Part shown: positions 1 to 5,924 of the stretch, piece after piece
Layout: each line of letters begins with the position of its first letter
How positions within the stretch are numbered: position 1 is the stretch's first letter
From: Candidatus Parcubacteria bacterium
GTDB lineage: Bacteria > Patescibacteriota > Minisyncoccia > Minisyncoccales > JAUWXI01
Direction of reading: 5' to 3'
Assembly (NCBI GenBank): GCA_030616435.1
Contig: JAUWXI010000021.1
Span: 1 to 6,363, forward strand
Length of the DNA stretch: 6,363 bases
Position numbers and translations under genes: made by a program
The notes under the pieces: model-generated
What the model saw: the letters and a program-made list of their open reading frames with translations, nothing else
The model's database searches: none
What the model was told of the DNA's origin: nothing

Positions 1-843
1 CTCCCCCCGCTCCAATGCTGTCCATAACATATCTTCAAATACTTCTTCTGTATAGACTACATCAGCTTGACTTTTATAGGAATTTTCACCTTTATCAAAA
101 TCAACCATTGGCATGTCAATTGAAGCTGGAGGAGGAGGATACTCTTTTGCATCATGGATCTCGATGGCGGTAACAGTACTATCATCGGACTTTTTATATT
201 TTTTAACCGCTAAGATCTGACCTTCTAAACTTTCTGTAGTTTCATCATCAGTAACTGTAACATTACTTTTCTTTTCTATTTTAACATCACGATTGCTAAA
301 AATATTACCATTATAAACATTTATTGTGGTATCCTTTATTTTCATTTCATCGTGTTTTCCCTTCCCTCCAGAAAAAACAGCAATACCTTCTGTGGGGGTA
401 CCAATTGCTTTAAAAACTCCTATTTTAATCACTCTCTGGGCAGTTTTTCCACCCGGAAGATCGATAGTTGCCGTAGAAGTAATTTCGCCCTGGGCTAAAG
501 CAATATTTTGAATTGTTACAGTATAAGATCCGCCTAAATCCTCCCCGCCATTAAAAGTATCTGTCCAATAATTTGGATAGGAATTTTTATCTTTGTCTAC
601 AAAATCACTTTTCCAGGCATCGTCGCCATCTGTGGTTATAGTATCATTGTCTAGTTTCCAGATTGCCTCATTAATTCCAGCTTCTGCCAAATAATAAGTC
701 TTGGTAGCCACCTTCTGGCTTTCAGAAATTTTAGATTCAGTAATGGTAAAACTCAGAAAATAAATACCCAAAAGCAATAAAATCCCTAAGGTTAAAAAGG
801 TAATAATTATAATAACTCCTTTTTGGTCTGAGAGTTTTATCAT
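1..843 (-). CDS. PilX/GspK-like minor pilin (3' end outside window)
   Basis: The frame starts with ATG at 843-841 and stays open for 281 codons to the window edge, so the C-terminus is missing. The start shares an ATGA overlap with the stop of the PilW-like gene, which supports it; no Shine-Dalgarno is present. After a short basic head (MIKLSDQKG) comes one hydrophobic helix (about residues 10-32), then TITESKISESQKVATKTYYLAEAGINEAIWKL, given here in outline only as the AEAG-N-A-W pattern at residues 53-62, typical of PilX N-terminal domains. The leader lacks the G-F-x-x-x-E motif: the position equal to Glu5 is Ile, as in GspK/PilX-type tip pilins. Residues 64-145 look like a beta-rich domain. 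Residues 150-230 have a repetitive G-N-I-F-S-N style that could be a beta-helix. A PPPP run at 236-239 precedes a SIDMPMVDFD segment. Being last of an H-I-J-K-like set, it may sit at the fibre tip. Function is inferred from the family and position. Confidence 0.82.
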   Translation of the reverse strand, partial: MIKLSDQKGVIIIITFLTLGILLLLGIYFLSFTITESKISESQKVATKTYYLAEAGINEAIWKLDNDTITTDGDDAWKSDFVDKDKNSYPNYWTDTFNGGEDLGGSYTVTIQNIALAQGEITSTATIDLPGGKTAQRVIKIGVFKAIGTPTEGIAVFSGGKGKHDEMKIKDTTINVYNGNIFSNRDVKIEKKSNVTVTDDETTESLEGQILAVKKYKKSDDSTVTAIEIHDAKEYPPPPASIDMPMVDFDKGENSYKSQADVVYTEEVFEDMLWTALERGE

Positions 844-1637
844 AGGTTTCGGCCAAAAATTTTTGTTGTCAAATCTATTTGTCTATTATACTTAGTCAAA
901 GTCAAAGAGATATTAATAACTTCTAAGCCCCAAAAATTTAGATTGCTTACATACTGACCAACAAGTTTATCTTCTAAAATTAGCTTGGTCGGAGGATTAT
1001 CATATTCGTCTGTATCGTTCCAATGAACATAGGTGTGGGGATCGACAGAAAAATAATAAACAATAATCTGCCATTTAATGTCTTTAGTGCCCTCTGGTTT
1101 ATAATATCGAATATAATAATAAGAACTGTCTATTTTATATGAGCTTCCAGTAACAGGAGGAGTATCCCAATTAGCCTCCACCTTTGCTACTTTTGTTATC
1201 CCGTCATAGTCTGCAATTTTCCTTATCTCCCCAACGCCAGTGCCTGCGGTTATTTTTATAAACATGTCCTCATAATAGCCTTCTTCAGCAGAGGCAGTAG
1301 CAGCTAAAGTGATAGTATCAACTGTTCCTTCCTGAGCAGCGCCTTCTTCAGAGATGGAAAAAATATGGCCGTCTTGAAATTCAATCTCTTCTGGAGCACT
1401 AACTTCTTCATCGGGAAGCTCAGTGACTATTTCTTTTGCCTGACGGATTTCTCTGGTCATTCTTTCTAAAATCACCCTGCCATTTTGGACAATCTCTGCC
1501 GCTGTCTCGCCTTCTCGGTAAGCCTTCTGATTAAAAAGGTTTATGGAATAGATAGCTCCGGTGACCAAAGTAAAAACAACAATGGTCACCAAAACCTCAG
1601 TTAAGGTAAACCCTGATTGCAAACTATCTTTTAACAT
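840..1637 (-). CDS. PilW/GspJ-like minor pilin with inserted module
   Basis: This is a 265-residue prepilin with a short leader (9 residues), a cleavage site G9-F10 and the motif FTLTE, so Glu5 of the mature protein (E14) is present. A hydrophobic helix covers about residues 10-32. The following NGRVILERMTREIRQAKEI stretch (52-70) is the amphipathic helix seen in PilW/GspJ-type pilins. The beta-rich C-terminal part includes YYYIRYY (173-179), VYYFSVDPHTYVHWN (193-207), an LEDKLVGQYVSNLNFWG segment and a final KIFGRNL. Between them lies an inserted module listed separately (about residues 104-169). Start ATG is 3 bases after the PilV-like stop, and the stop TGA overlaps the next ATG. Only a weak A-rich AAAAGA precedes the start. 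The expected role is as part of the minor-pilin priming or tip complex in the cell envelope. The pilin class is confident; the exact assignment to PilW rather than another minor pilin rests on gene order and length. Confidence 0.86.
   Translation of the reverse strand: MLKDSLQSGFTLTEVLVTIVVFTLVTGAIYSINLFNQKAYREGETAAEIVQNGRVILERMTREIRQAKEIVTELPDEEVSAPEEIEFQDGHIFSISEEGAAQEGTVDTITLAATASAEEGYYEDMFIKITAGTGVGEIRKIADYDGITKVAKVEANWDTPPVTGSSYKIDSSYYYIRYYKPEGTKDIKWQIIVYYFSVDPHTYVHWNDTDEYDNPPTKLILEDKLVGQYVSNLNFWGLEVINISLTLTKYNRQIDLTTKIFGRNL
1131..1328 (-). other. Inserted beta module in PilW-like pilin, resembling phage structural protein modules
   Basis: Residues about 104-169 of the PilW-like protein read as one self-contained unit: a TITLAATASAEEGYYEDMF start, a central ITAGTGVGEIRKIADYDG segment, then KVAKVEANWDTPPVTGSSYKI. 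This is the pattern I know from many phage tail and structural proteins, where TITL-A..A....Y-G is followed by I-T-x-G-T-G-x-G-Q-x-R-x-I-x-D-Y-x-G, T-K-V-A-x-V and W-x-T-x-P-x-x-x-S-x-Y-x-I. It separates FQDGH (87-91) from YYYIRYY (173-179), which I would expect to be close together in simpler relatives. The fit to the pattern is seen in the sequence; the phage link and the idea that it is an insertion are from memory and inference. The module boundaries are approximate. Confidence 0.6.
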
Positions 1638-1640
1638 AAT

Positions 1641-2078
1641 TTATCTTTTAGCTAATAAGCTTATTATATTTGTGCTTTTTTCAGAGACCCCAAAGGGAGG
1701 TGTCCAGAATACTGTCACCCCTATTTTTTTTAAGGGGTGGGGATTTTCGTCCAAATCGTAATCACAAGCAACCGGTTGAAGATTAGGATCAACACAGGTT
1801 ACTATTGTTTGTCTTGAATATCTCTCAAAAGGAGAATCAAGTTGATGTTTAGGCTCAATAGTACCCACTGAAACTTCATCATAGGAGCTAGAAATAATCT
1901 CCTCAATTTTCGCCTGGCCCAGTTCACTGGCTATGGTAGCCATCTGAGCAGACTGACCTATTCGAATGCCCAAAGGAAACATTTGTAAAATGGCTATTAT
2001 GACCACAACCAAAACGAAAATTGTCACCATTGTTTCAATGAGGGTAAACCCCGCTAAAAATTTTTCTACAATTCTCAT
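1641..2078 (-). CDS. PilV/GspI-like minor pilin
   Basis: This is a 145-residue prepilin with a 10-residue leader (MRIVEKFLAG), cleavage G10-F11 and the motif FTLIE, giving Glu5 at E15. The hydrophobic helix runs to about residue 36 (FVLVVVIIAILQMFPLG). The next part, MATIASELGQAKIEEI (46-61), matches the helix of PilV/GspI pilins, where a run of A, L, Q and E residues is common. The C-terminal KKIGVTVFW (117-125) is the usual closing beta strand of that family. Two cysteines, C95 and C105, flank a DPNLQPVA loop and could form a disulfide outside the membrane. The start ATG is one base after the stop of the GspH-like gene and has the best ribosome binding site of the window. It probably belongs to the minor-pilin priming complex. 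Class is confident, subfamily less so. Confidence 0.85.
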   Translation of the reverse strand: MRIVEKFLAGFTLIETMVTIFVLVVVIIAILQMFPLGIRIGQSAQMATIASELGQAKIEEIISSSYDEVSVGTIEPKHQLDSPFERYSRQTIVTCVDPNLQPVACDYDLDENPHPLKKIGVTVFWTPPFGVSEKSTNIISLLAKR

Positions 2079-2079
2079 A

Positions 2080-2589
2080 TTAACCCCCTAATTTTACAAA
2101 GCCCGAAGGCTCGACTTTGATGGTTTTTGTTTTATTTTCGCTATTTTTTAAAAGAATACTCCCGCTCTCTTTTACTGCTCCATAGGGATTATACCTTGCT
2201 TCCTTGCCACTATCTATATCGCTTAAACCACTAATAGTCATCTCTTCGATTTCTTCTGGCAGGGAAACTGTTTTCAGAATTTCTGTTGTTTCTCCATATT
2301 TTCTTATTTCATACCGTTTTCCAGTGGAATAGAAACGAATACTATGTTCAACCTGCTCAGTAACCGTCAATTGTTGGACGTAACGGAGGTCGGTAATTAA
2401 TTCTCGAGTTGCTCCGCTTAGTTGTAAATCAGGTTGAATAGTTCTAAACACTGACAGAGTAATGGCTATCAAAATTCCAAGAACACTTAAGGTAACCAAT
2501 ATCTCTGTCAAAGTAAAACCATTTTGAAGTCTGAAGTTTGAAGTCCTGAAGATTCCTTTTTTCTTCGTACTTCGTAATTCGTAATTCAT
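2080..2589 (-). CDS. FimT/GspH-like prepilin with long leader
   Basis: This is a 169-residue prepilin with cleavage site G24-F25 and motif FTLTE, so Glu5 is E29. The hydrophobic helix covers about residues 25-50. Then comes QLSGATRELITDLRYVQQLT (56-75), typical of FimT/GspH, where this helix is followed by a small beta domain. The C-terminus shows YNPYGAVKESGSILL (133-147) and IKVEPSGFVKL (157-167), matching the GspH pattern of F-x-P-x-G, a strand, and a final I-x-V-x-x-x-G-x-V. The 24-residue leader is long and basic; it is written in DNA made of 7-base repeats (see separate entries). No other ATG, GTG or TTG start lies between M1 and the cleavage site, so the long leader is supported. The start is 3 bases after the pilC stop, without a clear ribosome binding site. 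It could act in fibre priming, or in DNA binding as known for some FimT proteins; the latter cannot be judged here. Confidence 0.85.
   Translation of the reverse strand: MNYELRSTKKKGIFRTSNFRLQNGFTLTEILVTLSVLGILIAITLSVFRTIQPDLQLSGATRELITDLRYVQQLTVTEQVEHSIRFYSTGKRYEIRKYGETTEILKTVSLPEEIEEMTISGLSDIDSGKEARYNPYGAVKESGSILLKNSENKTKTIKVEPSGFVKLGG
2084..2089 (-). promoter_or_regulatory. Shine-Dalgarno-like site of the PilV-like gene
   Basis: AGGGGG lies 5 bases before the ATG at 2078, with spacer TTAAT. It sits inside the last codons (Leu-Gly-Gly) of the GspH-like gene. It is the only start in the window with a clear G-rich site. The others rely on overlap or near-contact with the gene upstream. Confidence 0.55.
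2524..2544 (-). repeat. Heptamer tandem array, unit ACTTCAA
   Basis: Read on the minus strand there are three back-to-back 7-base units: ACTTCAA, ACTTCAG, ACTTCAA. A partial further unit (CTTCAGG) lies just upstream at 2545-2551. The array codes for part of the leader peptide (about residues T16 to Q22) of the GspH-like prepilin. Because 7 is not a multiple of 3, each unit is read in a different frame. Confidence 0.8.
2564..2589 (-). repeat. Heptamer tandem array, unit GAATTAC, at the start codon
   Basis: From the start codon onward on the minus strand the DNA reads ATGAA, then TTACGAA, TTACGAA, GTACGAA, which is period 7 with one substitution. It codes for the first residues (MNYELRSTK) of the GspH-like prepilin. 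The partial first unit supplies the ATG itself. It has the same period as the downstream array but a different unit, with a purine-rich spacer between them. Confidence 0.8.
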
Positions 2590-2592
2590 ACT

Positions 2593-3810
2593 TTACTTGA
2601 TTGCTTCCAACATTGAGTACATGGGTTGGACCATTGAAATGGCAAAAAAGCCCACCACCCCTCCAATAATAAGCATTAAAACTGGTTCAATCACAGCAGC
2701 AAGATTCTTGGTTGTGTTTGTAACCTCCTCTTCAAAAAAATCAGCCAATTTTTCCAAAACATTCGATGTCTCCCCTGTCTCTTCTCCCACCTCCAACATT
2801 TGGACAACCAAAGAAGGGAAAATGGGATAATCTTCCAAGGCACCAGAAATTTTACCCCCTCCCCTCACTTTTTTTGCTGCCTCTGCTACTGCCTCTCTAA
2901 AATAGAAGTTTTCTAAGGCCCCAGAAGTTATTTCCAAAGATCTAACAACAGGAACCCCTGAAGCCAAAAGAGAACCTAAAGTCCTTACCATATAGGCAGA
3001 GTTGGTCTTTCTAATTAAAGAGGAGAAGATAGGAATTTTCAAAAGTAGGCTATCTGATGTTTTCTTTCCTGTTTTTGTTTTCAGAACCTGCCTTAAAAGA
3101 AAAAAACAAAGGGGAATAACCCCGAGAAAAACATACCATCTTTGAGCTAGAAATTCACCTAAGGCAATGACAAATTTTGTCGTAACTGGAAGTTCAATTT
3201 TTAATTCTTCAAAAGTAATTGCCAATTTTGGAACAACCATTACCAACATCAAGATTCCAATTCCTATCATTGCCAAAAGAATAACCGTCGGATAAACCAA
3301 GGCTCCTTTTATCTTTGATTTCAGAGTGTTTATCCTTTCCAAGTGGCGGGTTAAAATATCAAGAACTTCTTCTAAGGTTCCAGCTTCCTCTCCTACCTTT
3401 ATCATATTGACAAAAAGTTCTGAAAAAATATCAGGATGTTGAGCCAAAGATGCTGCCACCCCTTCTCCTTTTGTTATTCTTGAAGCTATATTCAAGAGAG
3501 CTTTCTCAAACTTTTTGTTCTTGGTCTGGGTAGAAAGAATCCTTAAGGCTCGAGGCAAGGCAATTCCAGCTGCAATCATAACCTTGAGATTTCTTGTAAA
3601 GAATACCTTATCTTTTAGAGAAACTCCAAATAAAGTAGGAAGTCTAATTTCAAAACCTTTTTTTTCTTTCTTTTCTCCCAAGACAGCGGAGGTCAATAAA
3701 AACCCTTCTTGTCTTAAAATCCTTGCCAACTCATGTTTATCTTTTGCTTCCAGAACTCCTGACCTCTCTTCTCCCTCAAAAGATTTTGCTGTATAAAAAT
3801 ATTTAGGCAT
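2593..3810 (-). CDS. pilC: PilC/GspF inner-membrane platform protein
   Basis: This 405-residue protein is of usual family length and is complete. It begins with the conserved MPKYFYTAKSFEGEERSGVLEA head, given here in outline: Y-x-Y-x-A and G-x-x-x-x-G. Two T2SSF domains follow, about residues 68-195 and 271-395. Each contains the family's repeated pattern: F-T-R-N-L-x-x-M-I-A-A-G-I-A-L then KVGEEAGTLEEVL (138-150) in the first, and MVRTLGSLLASGVPV then EVGEETGETSNVL (340-352) in the second. Hydrophobic segments lie at about 171-193, 226-240 and 373-395, giving the three-helix layout of PilC. It would anchor the PilB motor in the inner membrane and pass pilins into the fibre. Its ATG overlaps the pilB stop by one base (TAATG), consistent with coupled translation, as expected for two proteins that bind each other. 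Confidence 0.95.
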   Translation of the reverse strand: MPKYFYTAKSFEGEERSGVLEAKDKHELARILRQEGFLLTSAVLGEKKEKKGFEIRLPTLFGVSLKDKVFFTRNLKVMIAAGIALPRALRILSTQTKNKKFEKALLNIASRITKGEGVAASLAQHPDIFSELFVNMIKVGEEAGTLEEVLDILTRHLERINTLKSKIKGALVYPTVILLAMIGIGILMLVMVVPKLAITFEELKIELPVTTKFVIALGEFLAQRWYVFLGVIPLCFFLLRQVLKTKTGKKTSDSLLLKIPIFSSLIRKTNSAYMVRTLGSLLASGVPVVRSLEITSGALENFYFREAVAEAAKKVRGGGKISGALEDYPIFPSLVVQMLEVGEETGETSNVLEKLADFFEEEVTNTTKNLAAVIEPVLMLIIGGVVGFFAISMVQPMYSMLEAIK

Positions 3811-5555
3811 TATTCTATTATTACCCTTAAAACTTCTTCAATAGATGTAATTCCCTGGGCTGCCTTTACAAATCCATCTTCTACCATCGTTCTCATTCCT
3901 TCTTTTATGGCCTGTTTCTGAATCTGGTCTGCTGTTGCTTCTCTAACTATCATTTCCTTTATTGTTTCATTTACTGGCAAAACCTCAAAAATCCCAATCC
4001 TCCCCTTATATCCATCTGGACATTCCTTAGATTTCTTAGGTTTATAGAAATCTATTTTATCTAACTCTTGATTTGGCTTTGCTAATTTCTCTTCCCTCAA
4101 AGTTTTTAAAATCCTTTTTAAATCACAATATTTCTCCAGGTTCTTTAGTTCTGATTTTGTCAAATGATACTTTTCCTTTTCTTTACAAAGTCGCCTTACT
4201 AATCTCTGAGCTATAATCACATTCAAGGTAGAGGAAATCAAAAAAGGCTCTGCCTTCATATCAATTAAGCGAGGAATGGATCCGGCAGCATTTGTCGTGT
4301 GTAGAGTAGACAAAACAAGATGGCCGGTTAAGGCAGCATTAATACCTAGGCCTGCCGTCTCATTATCTCTTATCTCCCCAACCATGATAATATCAGGGTC
4401 TTGTCTGACCAGAGCCCTTAAACCCGAAGCAAAAGTTAATCCAATTTTTGGCCTTACCTGGGTTTGATTGATTCTTGGCATTCTGTATTCAATTGGGTCT
4501 TCAATGGTTGAAATGTTAACCCCGGGAATGTTTAAAATCTCCATCATTGAATAAAGAGTTGTAGTCTTTCCACAGCCTGTAGGGCCTGCAACCAGAATCA
4601 TTCCTACAGGTATTCTCAAATTATCATAAACAAGTTCTAGAGCCTTTTCCCTTAAACCTAATCCTTCTAAGGTGAAGCCTCGAGCGGTCTCCGCTAAAAG
4701 CCTCATAACAATCTTTTCTCCATTAAAAACTGGCAAAATGGAAACTCTAATTGAGTATTTGTAATCTTCGGTCTCAATTTTAAAACGGCCATCTTGAGGT
4801 AAACGATGTTCATCTAATTTCAAATTTGATAGAACTTTTACTCTGGCAACAACCCCTGAATGAATTTGTGTTGGTAAGGTCATGGCATCTCTTAAGATGC
4901 CATCAATCCTGTATCTTACCAGCACCTCTTTTTCTAAGGGTTCAATGTGGACATCAGAAGCTCTTTGCAAAATGGCGTGTTTTAAAAGAGTGTCAACAAT
5001 CCTGATTACGGGCAGTTCGTGGGCCACTTTTTCTAGCTCTTCTTTCTTCTCCTCGCCTTCTTCTTCAACCACTCTTATTTCTCCAGCATCTTTCTTTATT
5101 AATTCTCCAAACTCCACCTCTAACGTCTTTTGATATTGCTTTAATGCATTCTTTATGCTTTCTGGATTAGTCAATCTTGGCAAAATCTTTAAATCTACTT
5201 TCTTTTTTATGAACTCAATTGTCCTTAAATCCTCAGGGTCCAACATTGCAACTTCTAAATCCCTTCTTTTTCTTCTGAAGGCAATAATGTTATGGGAACG
5301 GGCAATGGGTTCTGGTATAATTTTTAAAATCTCAGGTGAAATGACCTCTTTTTCTAAATTGACAAAGGGAATGCCTAGAATGTAAGCTTTGAGTTTAATT
5401 AATTCCTCTTGGCTAATTAGTCCTTCTGAAACCAAAAGGTCACCTACTTTTTGGTCGGTTTTTTTGGCTTTTCTCTGGGCTCTTTCAAAGTCTTTCTCTG
5501 TAACTAAACCCGCATCTAATAAAAAGGCTTTTAGTTGTCGAGGCTCAACTCTCAT
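3810..5555 (-). CDS. pilB: PilB/GspE assembly ATPase
   Basis: The product has 581 residues, the normal length for an extension ATPase. Residues 1-150 form a T2SSE N-terminal (MshEN-like) domain with a KVGDLLVSEGLI segment (36-47). An acidic, charged linker follows (about 153-180). The N2 domain starts near LPVIRIVD (181-188) and includes ASDVHIEP (199-206). The motor domain has Walker A GPTGCGKTT (324-332), Asp box STIEDPIEY (349-357), Walker B DIIMVGEIRD (388-397) and His box TGHLVLSTLHTTNA (410-423); all catalytic motifs are intact. The usual four-cysteine zinc motif is eroded: C457 remains in RRLC, but the second Cys of CxxC is K460, and only C477 and C512 (ECPDGYKGR) remain later, with a charged stretch of about 50 residues between. 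Hydrolysis of ATP here would power pilin extraction in the cytoplasm, with PilC as partner. Intact His box and the N-terminal domain favour PilB over the retraction ATPase PilT. Confidence 0.96.
   Translation of the reverse strand: MRVEPRQLKAFLLDAGLVTEKDFERAQRKAKKTDQKVGDLLVSEGLISQEELIKLKAYILGIPFVNLEKEVISPEILKIIPEPIARSHNIIAFRRKRRDLEVAMLDPEDLRTIEFIKKKVDLKILPRLTNPESIKNALKQYQKTLEVEFGELIKKDAGEIRVVEEEGEEKKEELEKVAHELPVIRIVDTLLKHAILQRASDVHIEPLEKEVLVRYRIDGILRDAMTLPTQIHSGVVARVKVLSNLKLDEHRLPQDGRFKIETEDYKYSIRVSILPVFNGEKIVMRLLAETARGFTLEGLGLREKALELVYDNLRIPVGMILVAGPTGCGKTTTLYSMMEILNIPGVNISTIEDPIEYRMPRINQTQVRPKIGLTFASGLRALVRQDPDIIMVGEIRDNETAGLGINAALTGHLVLSTLHTTNAAGSIPRLIDMKAEPFLISSTLNVIIAQRLVRRLCKEKEKYHLTKSELKNLEKYCDLKRILKTLREEKLAKPNQELDKIDFYKPKKSKECPDGYKGRIGIFEVLPVNETIKEMIVREATADQIQKQAIKEGMRTMVEDGFVKAAQGITSIEEVLRVIIE
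4882..4903 (-). other. Perfect 9-bp stem with 4-base loop inside pilB
   Basis: ATGGCATCT and AGATGCCAT are exact inverted copies separated by CTTA (on the + strand). In the mRNA this would be a hairpin with loop UAAG over the codons for D218 to M225 (DGILRDAM). No T-run follows, so it is not a normal terminator. It may simply result from the coded amino acids. Confidence 0.5.
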
Positions 5556-5573
5556 AGGGCTTTATAGGGCTTT
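5554..5573 (-). repeat. Perfect 10-bp tandem duplication at the regulator-pilB junction
   Basis: On the minus strand AAAGCCCTAT occurs twice in direct contact, at 5573-5564 and 5563-5554. The first copy holds the last codons of the response regulator and the T of its TAA stop; the second holds the 6-base gap and the AT of the pilB start codon. Removing one copy leaves GCCCTATGAGAG, in which the regulator would end with TGA overlapping the pilB ATG. Confidence 0.85.
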
Positions 5574-5924
5574 TTTTATCTTCTCCAAAACTTCCTCTAA
5601 AGTATAATTTGCCTTAACAAGATAAGTGGTGGCTCCAAGCTCTAAGGCCTTCTCCACATCTCCCATGTCTTCAAGATTTGTCAAAATTATTATGGGAATT
5701 TCTTTAGTTTCGGGGTCTTCTTTTAGTTCCTTTAGAACTTGGAATCCATGTATTTTTGGCAAAATCAGATCAAGCAAGATTAAATCAGGCTTTTCCTTTT
5801 TTGCCAGCTTTAAACCTGTTTCTCCGTCTAAGGCAGGAATTATTTTATAGCCTTCCTGAGTTAAAAGATCCCCAAAAGTTTTTTGTAAAGCTGACTCATC
5901 TTCGATAAAAAGTATGGTCTTCAT
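5562..5924 (-). CDS. Stand-alone receiver-domain response regulator
   Basis: The product is a 120-residue CheY-like receiver with no output domain. Visible active-site residues are the acidic pair E8-D9, the phosphorylation site D52 in LILLDLILP, switch T82 in ILTN, Y101 and K104 in YLVKA. Its closing helix is LEEVLEKIKKAL. I chose the ATG at 5924-5922 because MKTILFIEDE starts the first beta strand as usual and the ATG forms an ATGA overlap with the kinase stop. An upstream in-frame ATG at 5945 would add MVHTTNK and overlap the kinase more deeply, so it is less likely. The partner is presumably the adjacent kinase. With no DNA-binding domain it must act by protein contact or pass the phosphate on; the position just before pilB suggests the pilus motor as target, which is inference. 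The reading end lies next to the 10-bp duplication. Confidence 0.92.
   Translation of the reverse strand: MKTILFIEDESALQKTFGDLLTQEGYKIIPALDGETGLKLAKKEKPDLILLDLILPKIHGFQVLKELKEDPETKEIPIIILTNLEDMGDVEKALELGATTYLVKANYTLEEVLEKIKKAL

Noticed and set aside
326..511. 61-codon plus-strand open frame
   Set aside because: It lies fully opposite the PilX-like gene, shows no family pattern and has no ribosome binding site; it is a shadow frame.
1723..1731. T-run next to GC-poor sequence as a terminator
   Set aside because: On the coding strand it is an A-run inside the PilV-like gene (L-K-K), with no stem before it.
3515..3796. 93-codon plus-strand open frame opposite pilC
   Set aside because: It is serine and phenylalanine rich, the usual look of the reverse strand of a lysine and glutamate rich gene, and has no domain pattern.
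4882..5133. 83-codon plus-strand open frame opposite pilB
   Set aside because: Its serine runs are the complement of the acidic linker codons of pilB; pilB is certain on the other strand.
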